A stretch of DNA of 64,000 bases from CBDFNN01 sp965250215 (GCA_965250215.1 CBDFNN010000004.1:1612001-1676000), one strand, 5' to 3'. Shown: positions 24,514-34,269, numbered from the stretch's first letter. A program made the numbers and translations. Notes: generated by a model from the letters alone, not told the origin.

Positions 24514-26347
24514 TTTTCCCCTCTAATTCTTCCAAGGTGGCACGAGCAATGTTCTCTAATTCCTCAGGCGCTGGACCGCGGCGGACGCGGTCTACTTTCA
24601 TGTCGTCGCCATCTTTTTCCACAACGATGTTGTACTGACCCCATTCTTCCTTTTCCCCCTCAAAGTCGATCCTAGTATGAGCACCTCGGCTTTCTTCTCT
24701 CATAAGCGCAGCACGAGCTACCGCTTCAGAAGTAATCAATAACGATTTTAGATCGAGTGCCTCATGCCAGCCAGGATTGTATTGGCTGGAACCATGAGCC
24801 TTGACTAGGGAGGCTTCCTCCTTAAGTCCGTCGATTTGCTTCAAGCCGTCTTGCAATGAATCACCTTCACGGATAATGCCGACATGCTCCTGCATGACGC
24901 CTTGCAGCTTTTCATGTATCAGATAAGGATTGTTGCCTGTCTCGCGATTGAGAACTACCGTTGCAGACTTCAGAATTCCCTTGACCTGATCATCATCGAT
25001 GGAGGGCTGTGATCCAAGTCCCTTGATATAGGTCTTGGCTCCTTGGCCAGCCAGAGCGCCGAATACGACGAGATCTGACAAGCTATTACCTCCAAGGCGA
25101 TTCGCGCCATGAAGTCCAGCGGCACATTCCCCACAAGCGAACAGGCCGTCGATATTGGTCTGTTGGGAATCCGGATCTACCCGAATTCCACCCATGAAGT
25201 AGTGAAGGGTTGGCCCCACTTCCATCGATGTCGCTGTAATGTCTACCTCAGCCAATTCCTTGAACTGGTGATACATCGATGGCAATTTCTTCTTGATGTC
25301 TTCGGCCGATCGTCTGCTAGCAATGTCTAAATAGGCACCGCCATGCTTGGAACCACGTCCAGCCTTTACTTCTGCGAGAATCGCTCGTGCAACTACGTCA
25401 CGTGTCAGCAATTCAGGAGGTCGTCGTGCGGAGTCGTCGCCCGCAAACCAACGTTCTCCTTCCTCGATCGTCTCTGCAGTTTCAGAGATAAATCGGTCGG
25501 GGATATAGCGAAACATGAATCGTTCGCCTTCGCTGTTGGTTAGAATTCCCCCCTCGCCACGCACACCTTCTGTCACAAGAATTCCTCGAACCGATGGAGG
25601 CCAGACCATCCCTGTAGGATGAAACTGAGTGAACTCCATATCCATCAATTGGGCACCAGAATCGTAGGCAAGAGAGATTCCATCTCCAGAATACTCCCAT
25701 GAATTAGAGGTGACTGACCATGCCTTGCCACCGCCTCCTGTAGCCATTATGATGGCTTTTGATTTGAAGAGAATGAATCTGCCTGTTTCTCTCCAAAGTC
25801 CGAGAGCTCCCGCCACCCGATCCCCTTCCTTGACTATTCCGAGAATTTTGCATTCCATAAAGAAGTCGATCCCTTGGTGCACTCCATGATCTTGCAAGGT
25901 TCGAATTAATTCTAAGCCTGTACGGTCTCCGACATGCGCGAGGCGAGGATATCGATGGCCACCAAAATTCCTTTGGTTTATGAGGCCGTCTTTTGTTCGA
26001 TCAAAGACCGCTCCCCATTGCTCGAGCTCTCGTGCGCGTTCTGGAGCTTGCTGTGCATGAAGCTCGGCCATGCGCCACTGATTCAAAAATTTACCGCCTC
26101 GCATCGTATCGCGAAAATGAATCTTCCAATTGTCGCGGGGGTCGACATTTCCCAAGGCAGCGGCCATGCCACCCTCGGCCATGACAGTGTGGGCTTTTCC
26201 AAGAAGAGACTTGGAGACGACCGCAGTTTTCAGTCCCAATGCCGAGCACTCAATGGCTGCTCTCAAACCAGCGCCACCTGCGCCGATTACGAGGACATCG
26301 GTTTCGACTTGTTGTAGTTCAGAAACATCAATCATATTAGAATCCAC
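24506..26347 (-). CDS. sdhA: Succinate dehydrogenase flavoprotein subunit
   Basis: 613 residues. The FAD-binding Rossmann motif is VIGAGGAGLRAAIE (about 19-32). His53 in KAHTVMAEGG is in the position of the histidine that carries covalent FAD. The substrate and active-site segments HPTGM, GGIRVD and HGANRLGGNSLSDLVVFG are all present. It oxidises succinate to fumarate on the cytoplasmic side. The start overlaps sdhC by 11 bases; a second Met five codons in (26335) would reduce the overlap. The second gene of sdhC-sdhA-sdhB. Confidence 0.95.
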   Translation of the reverse strand: MDSNMIDVSELQQVETDVLVIGAGGAGLRAAIECSALGLKTAVVSKSLLGKAHTVMAEGGMAAALGNVDPRDNWKIHFRDTMRGGKFLNQWRMAELHAQQAPERARELEQWGAVFDRTKDGLINQRNFGGHRYPRLAHVGDRTGLELIRTLQDHGVHQGIDFFMECKILGIVKEGDRVAGALGLWRETGRFILFKSKAIIMATGGGGKAWSVTSNSWEYSGDGISLAYDSGAQLMDMEFTQFHPTGMVWPPSVRGILVTEGVRGEGGILTNSEGERFMFRYIPDRFISETAETIEEGERWFAGDDSARRPPELLTRDVVARAILAEVKAGRGSKHGGAYLDIASRRSAEDIKKKLPSMYHQFKELAEVDITATSMEVGPTLHYFMGGIRVDPDSQQTNIDGLFACGECAAGLHGANRLGGNSLSDLVVFGALAGQGAKTYIKGLGSQPSIDDDQVKGILKSATVVLNRETGNNPYLIHEKLQGVMQEHVGIIREGDSLQDGLKQIDGLKEEASLVKAHGSSQYNPGWHEALDLKSLLITSEAVARAALMREESRGAHTRIDFEGEKEEWGQYNIVVEKDGDDMKVDRVRRGPAPEELENIARATLEELEGKND

Positions 26348-27167
26348 TCCAAGTGTTAAAGTCAGTCCAGATTCCTTGCGAAACCATTCTCACGTATACA
26401 TCGCTAAATCCTACCCAAAAGAGGGAGCCCCAAGCAAATAGCTGGTGTCTAGCATTTAGCAGAGATGCTTTGGACCAAGCTTTGTGTCGGACACCTGCAT
26501 TCATGCTGCAGGAGTAGCAATCCAATTTGCCTCCGATAAGATGCCTAAAGGAATGACATCCAAAAGTATATCCACTAAGGAGGCAGGCGTTTATCAGTAA
26601 AACGAAGCTTCCAACTCCGACGCCAAGTTCGCCCTTGTATGAGAAAGCAAGGAAGGCATCGTAAAACAAGATGACGATATAAAGAAGTGCGGGATAAAGT
26701 GCGTATCGATGAAGGTTTTGAAAGATCATCATCCCTGTCTCACCTTTGTAATTCTTGCGTGGGATCGGTCCAACGGCGCAACCCGGAGGCGTGCCTGCAA
26801 AAGCTCGATAGTAAGCCTTTCTGTAGTAATAACAAGTGAATCGAAAGAGTCCTGGGAATATTAAAATTAACAAGGCGGGACTGATAGGAAGAAGGGAGGG
26901 CCACCACGACGGCCAAGTACCAAACCAGGCATGATCAACGGGAGCTGCTCCAGCTGCGGATAGGTCTGTGAAGATGACGGGTGAGTAAAAAGGCGAAAGA
27001 TATGGGCCAACGTAGTAGTGGTTGCCCTGGAAGGCCGCCCAGGTCGCGTAGAGAATGAATGCCAGGAGACCACATAGAACCGCCAATGGTGACACCCACC
27101 ATCGATCCAATCGTTTAGTTGCACCGAATCCGGTAGTGTGTCCTCCTACTTGAGCCAGTTCTATCAT
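26337..27167 (-). CDS. sdhC: Succinate dehydrogenase membrane subunit, mycobacterial Sdh1-like
   Basis: 276 residues with about five membrane helices. It is not the short two-gene SdhC/SdhD anchor nor the usual Bacteroidota cytochrome b558 subunit. RFTCYYYRKAYYRAFAGTPP, GETGMMIFQNLHRYALY and GCHSFRHLIGGKLDCYSC resemble the single large SdhC of mycobacterial Sdh1, which is known to carry a membrane-embedded Rieske-type [2Fe-2S] cluster. Here Cys204, His205, His209, Cys217 and Cys220 are candidate ligands; which ones bind is inference. The subunit should reduce a quinone, probably menaquinone. First gene of the operon, with a promoter and palindrome directly upstream. Confidence 0.85.
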   Translation of the reverse strand: MIELAQVGGHTTGFGATKRLDRWWVSPLAVLCGLLAFILYATWAAFQGNHYYVGPYLSPFYSPVIFTDLSAAGAAPVDHAWFGTWPSWWPSLLPISPALLILIFPGLFRFTCYYYRKAYYRAFAGTPPGCAVGPIPRKNYKGETGMMIFQNLHRYALYPALLYIVILFYDAFLAFSYKGELGVGVGSFVLLINACLLSGYTFGCHSFRHLIGGKLDCYSCSMNAGVRHKAWSKASLLNARHQLFAWGSLFWVGFSDVYVRMVSQGIWTDFNTWSGF

Positions 27168-27168
27168 G

Positions 27169-27197
27169 TACTCGTTTGGTTGGTGACAGAACGAGTA
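27169..27197. promoter_or_regulatory. Palindrome at the sdh promoter, possible operator
   Basis: TACTCGTT (27169-27176) and AACGAGTA (27190-27197) are perfect 8-bp inverted arms with a 13-base spacer. One arm overlaps the -10 box of the predicted sdhC promoter and the other touches the start codon, which is the position expected of a repressor operator. Confidence 0.5.
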
Positions 27198-27222
27198 TAA
27201 GTTTGAGAGACTGCTTTATCAA
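27194..27222 (-). promoter_or_regulatory. Sigma-70-like promoter for sdhC-sdhA-sdhB
   Basis: On the minus strand TTGATA (27222-27217), a 17-base spacer, and TATACT (27199-27194). The expected transcription start is near 27187, about 20 bases before the sdhC ATG at 27167. Confidence 0.55.
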
Positions 27223-27288
27223 GAAGGATTCAGAAGCTTCTCAAGGAAAACGGAAATACCGAAAGGAATGAGTGTTCTTGCCCTATTT

Positions 27289-30200
27289 TTATTCGAGACC
27301 GAGACCAAGTCCCAACTTGAAAAAAGACTCATCATAGTCGTTTCGACCTAACGTGAAATGAAGACTATAAGTCCCAGAAAGAAATGCGAGATAACTCCCA
27401 AAACCATATCCATATCGCCAATCGTCTAGAGAAATTGACTCCCCTTCGCTGTAAACTCGTCCCATATCAAAAAAGGAAAGCAAACCATAGTTGAATGGAA
27501 GAATCTTATTCTGCGATGAGCCTAGGGAGTATCGTGCCTGACTCTGCCAGTAGGTGCTAGACCTACCCAAAAGGAGATTGCTTGGGATAGCTCGAAGATT
27601 TTGGCTATTCCCCAAGGCACTCAAATGGTAAAATGGAATTTCGTCTCCGAAAGTAAAACCGCCTCCAAACTTCATTGAAACAGTCAATGGGTTGTAAAGA
27701 GACATCGTTCGGTGTCCGATGATTGAGGCCTCTAGTCCTCCATAGATGACATCGCTATTACCGACGCTTTTTCTTAGCGTCGTATCCAACTCGAACTTGG
27801 CACCCTTGCTAGGGAAAGTCTCACTATTTCGGAAGTCAACTTCTGTTTTGTTCTGCAGGACAAGATTCGTTCTCTTACCCATTCCGATAAGATCTTGGTA
27901 AAGTACACTTTCGAATATCGAGGGCCCACCGTCAATATCAGACGAACTAATGCTCGGTTTGAGGAAAAAATGTTCGATTCCAAAAAGTGTCTCCGAAAAA
28001 CTCTTGTTGAAGAACTCCTTCTCGAAGCCAGAGGCGATTGAATAGTTATCGTTTATGATGTTGTAATAGTTCAATGCATCAAGATCCTTGTTTCGAACGT
28101 TTGCGTTGCCGAGTCCGTAGAAGTCATCGAAACCTAGATCAGCTCTCGCAAATCTGAATCGAGTCACTAAATCGGCCTTGCCCACGAGGTAGCGATAGCT
28201 GTGTTTCGCTTCAATGATATTGGTTCTTAAATCAGGGACTAACTGAACTCTTGCGCTGAATTTGTTTTTGAAATCCGGTTTGTTAAATCCACTATTGTTT
28301 ATAATAAAAACACCGAGCACGGTGAAGTTTTGGTCGGACGAAATTGTAGGGAAGAAGAGTGGAAGTACTTTACTATAGTTGTAGTCGTAAATGTCAAAGA
28401 CGGGATCTTGATATTCAGCCTTGATCTTTGAATTGGGGCCTAGTGTCACATCATCTTCACCGTATTTGTCGTAGATCTTTGCATGTGATCCTCTTCCGCT
28501 CACTTCTGAGGCATCTTTAATGATGTCTTCTCCCGATCCACCAATAATGCGAATTTTGACGGATTTTGAAGCCCTCCCACTCAGATTGAATTCGTCATCT
28601 TTTGCCAGGCCGTAGATTCTGATTTCCTTGGTAATATCTGGATCGAAGGTCTTGTTGAAAATTGTCCTCTTTCCACCACCGGATTTTACAAGAACCGTGA
28701 CACTGCCATTGTCATTCCGCGTTATATCAAAGTTCTCTTTCTCGTTCGATCCGACTATCAGCCCAGTCTCAGTGAATCGCTGATATATTTGCTCAGCCGC
28801 GATGTCAAGTTGAGCAAGCCTCTGAACTAGTATCCATTTTATACGCTCTTTGGAAAAGGCACGGAGTTCTGGTGGCATGCCATTGAAGGCCTCGTCAATA
28901 AGTTTTTCTTGGGCAAAAATAGACTGAAGGTAATCTGCAGCGTCTAGCCAATCTTGTCGATCCATCTTAGATGCAACAAAGTTGACAAAATGCCGACCTT
29001 GGTAGGTGAGTCTTTTTACGCTCTTTATCTCAGGTGAGAAGTTGGTGGCGAAGGGAAGCATTCGTCTTGCGATTTTAGGAATGACTCCCTCATATATAGC
29101 GAAGACATGATCCCTGTCTTTTGGGATGGGTTGAAATCGATATTTGCCATCTTCTTTGTATCCAGCCCACTTCCAATTATCTCCATGTCGATCCCAGTCA
29201 CCGACCCAGAAGTCGAAGAGGATGGCCTTGGCAAAGGCGGCACGGTCAATGACGTTTTTGTTTTCTTCGAAAAGACTGCGATACATCACATGGGATGAAA
29301 CCACAATATCTGCACCTCGAAAACCCTCTCGCCTCTTGTTCTTTCCTTTAGGTCTTTCCTCAAGAGTCCCCATTAGATTCGCGAAGTCAGATCGAAATTG
29401 CCCAAGCTTTGGATCATCCGGCATGATATAAGGGCGTGGCCTCATGTGGAGGATGTCCGTGTTGTCGAGGAGCTTGGAAACAATTACGTCGCCAAAGGGA
29501 AGCTGGTTTGATATGAGCTCCTGGGTATAGCTCGTTGCAATAGTATTTCTAAATGGATCGTAGGGATCTCGTCCGGTGTTTTTATTGACAGAACGAAAAG
29601 CCCATTGCTCACCTTTACTGTTCTTTAGTTTTAGTGAGTTGGTCTGCTTTCCTCCACCTCTGGCAAAAGGCTTTAGCCCACCAAAGGTCGATTCCATCTG
29701 AAGCAGGGGTAATTCTAACTCCGTTGACCATTCATTCCGAAAGTGGCGGCCCATGAGCCAAGAACGAATCCCGCCGGCCTTGTACTGGAGCCCAGGAATT
29801 CCTAACGCCGTCTTGACCTGCCTCAATGTGTCACTCTGATTTTCTGTACTGCGTGATGAGTTTGAGGAGGGGAGTATCGTGACATCATTCGACTGCTCGC
29901 ATTTCGAATAGAAGTGATTGATTGAGGTGCTGTATTCTCCGTACTCTGAGCACGCTGGAACTAAGACTGTCTGTTTGTTCTTTTCGATTAGGCCCGAAGA
30001 AGTCAGTTCAAGCGACGTCGTCTCAACCTTTCCATCATCATAGTAACTGAGGACCACTATACCATTGCTCTTCTGTTTGTATAGTGTCTCTTTGGACTTC
30101 TTGATAATATGCTTGCGACTTGCAGCTCCACTGTTGATGTGGATGTTTCCATTAATATCCTGAATTTCGATCGAATGCTCATGACCGGAGACAAATACTA

Positions 30201-30987
30201 GACCTTGAAATTTGTCCAATACTCTATCGAGATGGAAACGATAGTTGAAGTAGTGCTTGTTCGAAAGATAGTCTGGCGACCCATCAAATCGTCTGTATGA
30301 AGCGAAGACCGAGCCAATTACAGGGATATTTTCATATGCTAGTCTGCCCCTGCCAGCAAATTGGCCATTTGAGTGAACAGGATGATGCGATGCAATTATC
30401 ACATTCTTTTCGGAGTTGTCTTCGATGATGTCTTCCAATAATTCCCAAAACTCGCTTTCGAAAAGGAGATCGCATTTGGAAGCTGTTCCGCTCGGTTTGC
30501 TTTCTTGGTGAATGAACCAGCCTGAGTTTATAGCGATTAAAATGGTGTCGTCATCAAGTTCTTTTTCAAAGGGTCCAGGGCACCCATCTGATGGATAGAA
30601 GCTATTAGATAGGAGGTCCTCAACCTGATTCTCAAGACTTCTAAGTCTCGTATATCCATTTTCTGTGTAGTCATCCCATTCTTTATTACCAGGAATAAAT
30701 CCAACTTTCGTTTTGTCTCGAAGATCGAATCCTTTTACGGACAGCAAGAAGTCCTGAGAAAGGTCGGGACCATTAGAGAAGTCACCCAGAAATAGTAGGC
30801 TCGCTCGCTTGTCGTCTTTTTCTATTTCGGTGGCGAGCTTTTCGAGGAAGTCAGATTTTGAATCAAGATCGGAGGCATTTCCAATGAGGTACACCTTGTG
30901 TTCTAGCTTCGCTTGAGCCAAAGAGAACCTCGGTGCTGTGAATAGCCAAAAGGTGACCAGAATGAGTAGGTAAAGGCAACTTTTCAT
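27289..30987 (-). CDS. Metallophosphoesterase / kinase-like / outer-membrane beta-barrel fusion
   Basis: 1232 residues from the ATG at 30987 with signal MKSCLYLLILVTFWLFTAPRFSLAQ. Residues about 35-320 are a calcineurin-like phosphoesterase: LLFLGDFSNG, FIPGNKEWD, IIASHHPVH and FVSGHEHSIE supply the metal-binding Asp/Asn/His set. Residues about 400-720 contain FDFWVGDWDRHGDNWKW followed by PIPKDRDHVFA, a pattern resembling secreted kinase-like folds (HipA/Fam20-type); this is a structural guess. The last 330 residues have alternating strands ending LGRNDYDESFFKLGLGLGLE, typical of an Omp85/surface-antigen beta-barrel. The enzyme parts would be held at the outer membrane. A TTG at 31005 is an alternative start. 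Confidence 0.75.
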   Translation of the reverse strand: MKSCLYLLILVTFWLFTAPRFSLAQAKLEHKVYLIGNASDLDSKSDFLEKLATEIEKDDKRASLLFLGDFSNGPDLSQDFLLSVKGFDLRDKTKVGFIPGNKEWDDYTENGYTRLRSLENQVEDLLSNSFYPSDGCPGPFEKELDDDTILIAINSGWFIHQESKPSGTASKCDLLFESEFWELLEDIIEDNSEKNVIIASHHPVHSNGQFAGRGRLAYENIPVIGSVFASYRRFDGSPDYLSNKHYFNYRFHLDRVLDKFQGLVFVSGHEHSIEIQDINGNIHINSGAASRKHIIKKSKETLYKQKSNGIVVLSYYDDGKVETTSLELTSSGLIEKNKQTVLVPACSEYGEYSTSINHFYSKCEQSNDVTILPSSNSSRSTENQSDTLRQVKTALGIPGLQYKAGGIRSWLMGRHFRNEWSTELELPLLQMESTFGGLKPFARGGGKQTNSLKLKNSKGEQWAFRSVNKNTGRDPYDPFRNTIATSYTQELISNQLPFGDVIVSKLLDNTDILHMRPRPYIMPDDPKLGQFRSDFANLMGTLEERPKGKNKRREGFRGADIVVSSHVMYRSLFEENKNVIDRAAFAKAILFDFWVGDWDRHGDNWKWAGYKEDGKYRFQPIPKDRDHVFAIYEGVIPKIARRMLPFATNFSPEIKSVKRLTYQGRHFVNFVASKMDRQDWLDAADYLQSIFAQEKLIDEAFNGMPPELRAFSKERIKWILVQRLAQLDIAAEQIYQRFTETGLIVGSNEKENFDITRNDNGSVTVLVKSGGGKRTIFNKTFDPDITKEIRIYGLAKDDEFNLSGRASKSVKIRIIGGSGEDIIKDASEVSGRGSHAKIYDKYGEDDVTLGPNSKIKAEYQDPVFDIYDYNYSKVLPLFFPTISSDQNFTVLGVFIINNSGFNKPDFKNKFSARVQLVPDLRTNIIEAKHSYRYLVGKADLVTRFRFARADLGFDDFYGLGNANVRNKDLDALNYYNIINDNYSIASGFEKEFFNKSFSETLFGIEHFFLKPSISSSDIDGGPSIFESVLYQDLIGMGKRTNLVLQNKTEVDFRNSETFPSKGAKFELDTTLRKSVGNSDVIYGGLEASIIGHRTMSLYNPLTVSMKFGGGFTFGDEIPFYHLSALGNSQNLRAIPSNLLLGRSSTYWQSQARYSLGSSQNKILPFNYGLLSFFDMGRVYSEGESISLDDWRYGYGFGSYLAFLSGTYSLHFTLGRNDYDESFFKLGLGLGLE

Positions 30988-31001
30988 GACGAACAATCTA
31001 A

Positions 31002-32627
31002 TCAATGTCCAGAAAGAAAAATGGAGCTAAATTCCCGAAGTCCTTGTTGGACTGATTCTTGATCGATTTCTTCGATCTCAAAGACTTGATCCCTATTTCG
31101 CATCAACCAGCCGAGCACTATCCGGACTTCGTCTACTCTCTCAAAACGCGTCATCCCGAAAACATCCGAAAGCGCGTCGTGCTGAGCCATTATCATTTCG
31201 GCAAGTCTATCTGTAGAGTCGGACTGGATATCAATAAGTCCGCTTCCTTCTAAATGGCCGTTGTCAATTAGAAGCCATTCGAAGCTTGATTGATCTCGCG
31301 CGATGAGATATAGGCTCGTTCTATTTAGCACCGATCTCAAGTCAATGCTGTCCACGTCAGAATACTTGCGGATAATTTTCAGGATATCTCTTATGCGAGC
31401 TGCATTTTCAAAGTCCATGGCGTCCGACATGCGGATCATTTCTTCCTCAAGTCTGAACTCCATTTCCGAGTCCCTTCCGGCAAGAAAGAGCTCTACACGT
31501 TGCATGGATTGATCCTGCTCCCCTTGTGACCTCAGTGGTGTTAATATTCCTCTCTGTACAAATTTGAGTAAGGCTCGAGCGTCTTTCCCGTTTCGAAATG
31601 GGCCAAAGTACATCGCATCATCTGGCTGTATTTCGTATCTGATCACGATAGGATTGAGCGAGTCACTGGGATCAAGTCGAATAAATGGGAGCTGTCGATA
31701 CTCGGTGTCTGCGACGTTGTATTTGGGCCGAAGTCTTTTTATCTCATGAGACTCAAATATAAGTGCCGCTAGCTCACTTGGCATAGCCTGCCAATCCACG
31801 TCTGAAACATTCTTGACGAGACGCCGGAGTTTAGGAGTGTGCGTCGCAATCCCATTGAAGTATGTTACTAGACGCTCGGGAAGATTCTTGGCCTTCCCCA
31901 CATAAATAATGTTGCCCATTCGATCAAGAAAGAAATAGACTCCTGGAAGTTTAGGTGCTTGCGTCTTGATCTTTTCCTTTAAGGCTTCGATCGCCTGGCG
32001 GTTACTTCCTAATGCGCCGTAATTTTGATATTGATATCTAAGTAAGTCGCTGAGCGAGTCAACTTTCGAATCGGCGTCCATTCGATTGATAAGCTTGATA
32101 AATATCTTGGCCGTTGCCTCGGCGTCATCGAGAGCGCGGTGGGCTCGATCTGCCGGGACATTGAAGAATCTTTTCAAGCTTTTGAGAGAACGAGACGGCA
32201 ACGCGGGCAGTATTCTTCTCGCAAGGCGAACCGTACAAAGGATGCTGTTTGTCATGTCAGGCAAATCACATCGGGACAATTCAGAATTGACGAAGCTCAT
32301 GTCAAAGCGAGCATTGTGAGCGATGAAAACCGAATCGCCGAGAAAGTTCATGAATTCAGGCATCACGGATTCGGCGCCTTCCTCACCCGCGACGTCCTCG
32401 TCTGAGATTCCTGTCAATCTGGTAATGAAGAAAGGAATCGATCTGCCCGGATCTATGAGTCTGGAAAACTGCTCAGTGATTCGGCCGCCTTTGATGCGTA
32501 CCGCCGCGATCTCGATTATTCGTTCCTCAAGAGCGCGCAGTCCTGTGGTCTCGGTATCCACTACCACGAACTCTTCCTGTCGAAAGGTCTCAGGGTTTAG
32601 TTCTTCTTCGAATAGACTAATATGCAT
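31002..32627 (-). CDS. DnaQ-type exonuclease fused to GIY-YIG nuclease and UVR motif
   Basis: 541 residues. Residues about 18-185 are a DEDDh 3'-5' exonuclease like the Pol III epsilon subunit: VVVDTETTGL, FIAHNARFDMSFV and HRALDDAEATAKIF. Residues about 225-305 are a UvrC-type GIY-YIG endonuclease: LPGVYFFLDRMGNIIYVGKA with the Lys-Asn-Leu-x-x-Arg continuation. A UVR helix pair, MDFENAARIRDILK, lies near 415-430. Similar DnaQ-UvrC hybrids occur in other phyla (for example Actinobacteria) and are linked to DNA repair, related to the Cho/UvrC incision step. There is no C-terminal UvrC RNase H half. Its stop is 14 bases before the next gene. Confidence 0.85.
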   Translation of the reverse strand: MHISLFEEELNPETFRQEEFVVVDTETTGLRALEERIIEIAAVRIKGGRITEQFSRLIDPGRSIPFFITRLTGISDEDVAGEEGAESVMPEFMNFLGDSVFIAHNARFDMSFVNSELSRCDLPDMTNSILCTVRLARRILPALPSRSLKSLKRFFNVPADRAHRALDDAEATAKIFIKLINRMDADSKVDSLSDLLRYQYQNYGALGSNRQAIEALKEKIKTQAPKLPGVYFFLDRMGNIIYVGKAKNLPERLVTYFNGIATHTPKLRRLVKNVSDVDWQAMPSELAALIFESHEIKRLRPKYNVADTEYRQLPFIRLDPSDSLNPIVIRYEIQPDDAMYFGPFRNGKDARALLKFVQRGILTPLRSQGEQDQSMQRVELFLAGRDSEMEFRLEEEMIRMSDAMDFENAARIRDILKIIRKYSDVDSIDLRSVLNRTSLYLIARDQSSFEWLLIDNGHLEGSGLIDIQSDSTDRLAEMIMAQHDALSDVFGMTRFERVDEVRIVLGWLMRNRDQVFEIEEIDQESVQQGLREFSSIFLSGH

Positions 32628-32723
32628 CTGCAGGAATGGACCAAATGGGTAGGCAGCTGATTCCCACCAAAATGATGGACGAGTCAGTTGTCAAGTGCAA
32701 GAAGCGAATTGCTTTTAGCTGAG

Positions 32724-34136
32724 CTATTTCTCTCTTAATTCCTCAGTCAGGGTATCCAAATCAAAATCCATAGCTTTGGCTAGGAACCGACCGACATCGT
32801 GGTTCTTGATGCTGCCTTTAAATCTCGATGATCCAACTCCAAAGGCCCCTAAAGTGACATCGACTCCGGTGTGACCATCTGTTGTCCAACCGGTCAAGCT
32901 TCGCTCTGCGATAATAGCTCCGACTGTATTTGATGCTGCGCCATAAACTTCGCTAGATTTAGCTTCTTCGAGTCGGGCTCGTTCTTCTGCAGTAAACTCG
33001 AATCCGGTTTCGGCGGCCCAAACAGAATCTGGGTTATTTGTTCTTGAGGCCTCAGCCTCCATGAAATCCAAGGACGCGGTAACATTTCTAAGCTCGTCAG
33101 GAAGCCAATTTTTGGTGCTTGAAGTTCCTACTTTTCGGCCGACGCTCAGTCCACCAGTCTCATGGTCTGCTACGCTAACAAGTAAGGTTTCGCGGTCAAT
33201 ATCGGCGAAGCGTAGAACGCTGGAAAGCATCTCATCATAGGCGAGGATATCTCCAATATGTGCAGCAATATCATTGTCATGTCCGGCGTGGTCTATTCTG
33301 CTTGCTTCAATCATCAAGAAAAATCCTTCTTCACTCCCTTTTAAGAGCCCGATAGCTTTCAGAGACATTTCCTCGAGCGAAGGTTGTTTGGTCGTTTCTC
33401 GATCGATCTCGAATGCCATATGGTCACGGCTAAAAAGACCGAGAATTGGACTCTCATTTGAAGCCATCATGTCATCGCGATCTAGCACGACTGAAACTCC
33501 TGAGCTTCGTGCTTCCGAAAGGAGATCACGATCATCCTTGCGAGCCCCGCCTGACGAACTTGGCTGGAAAAATTCGATTCCCCCTCCGAAGATGACATCA
33601 ACATTGTGATCCAAAATCTGAAGTGCGATTTCCTCTTCCATGTATCTCTGGGGAACGTGCGAGGCGAAGCAGGCAGGAGTAGCGTGTGTGACTTTACTCG
33701 TCACAACTAATCCTGTCTTCATCCCTCTTGCCGAAGCAGCCTCCAAAAGAGTAGCAAGAGGTCGTTTTTCAGGGTCCACAGAGATCGCGCCGTTGTAGGT
33801 TCTGTGGCCCGTCGCATATGCCGTTGCTCCGGCCGCGGAATCAGTTACGGGAGAATCTGTCGATCTAGTTTGGACGTTGCCATGCGTGATACCATCTAAA
33901 GCAAGCGGAAGCCCTTTAAATTCTCTAGCCGCGGTCAAGCTAGAGGGTCCAAATCCATCCGGAATAATCAAGATTAGGTTTTTTGGCCTTTTAGATATAA
34001 TGACGCTGATGCCAGAATTCTGAACTTCGACAGTTTGATTCGCCGGCGGTGCGGCTTGGGGTTCGACGGGTAAAGGATTCTTAGCACATGAAGCCAAAAG
34101 AACACAAGCAAAAAAGAAGGAGATGGGCCGAATCAT
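32724..34136 (-). CDS. Alkaline phosphatase lipoprotein
   Basis: 470 residues with lipoprotein signal MIRPISFFFACVLLASC (lipobox LASC). Active-site features of the PhoA superfamily: LIIPDGFGPSS (first metal Asp), TDSAAGATAYATG (catalytic Ser within D-S-A-A-G-A-T), ASRIDHAGHDND (metal Asp and His) and ADHETGG. It hydrolyses phosphate monoesters in the periplasm. It is divergently transcribed from mdh over a 133-base gap. There is no nearby pho box that I can recognise. Confidence 0.9.
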   Translation of the reverse strand: MIRPISFFFACVLLASCAKNPLPVEPQAAPPANQTVEVQNSGISVIISKRPKNLILIIPDGFGPSSLTAAREFKGLPLALDGITHGNVQTRSTDSPVTDSAAGATAYATGHRTYNGAISVDPEKRPLATLLEAASARGMKTGLVVTSKVTHATPACFASHVPQRYMEEEIALQILDHNVDVIFGGGIEFFQPSSSGGARKDDRDLLSEARSSGVSVVLDRDDMMASNESPILGLFSRDHMAFEIDRETTKQPSLEEMSLKAIGLLKGSEEGFFLMIEASRIDHAGHDNDIAAHIGDILAYDEMLSSVLRFADIDRETLLVSVADHETGGLSVGRKVGTSSTKNWLPDELRNVTASLDFMEAEASRTNNPDSVWAAETGFEFTAEERARLEEAKSSEVYGAASNTVGAIIAERSLTGWTTDGHTGVDVTLGAFGVGSSRFKGSIKNHDVGRFLAKAMDFDLDTLTEELREK

Positions 34137-34269
34137 ATAGACTTGGATTGTATTTCGGTCTAGTTTCAGAATAAATGATGTTTATGTGCACATATTACGG
34201 CAATCGTCAGGCATTCATTGTGAACAATTTATATCTTCCGAGTAAACTTTTTACCCCCAAAAACAGATC

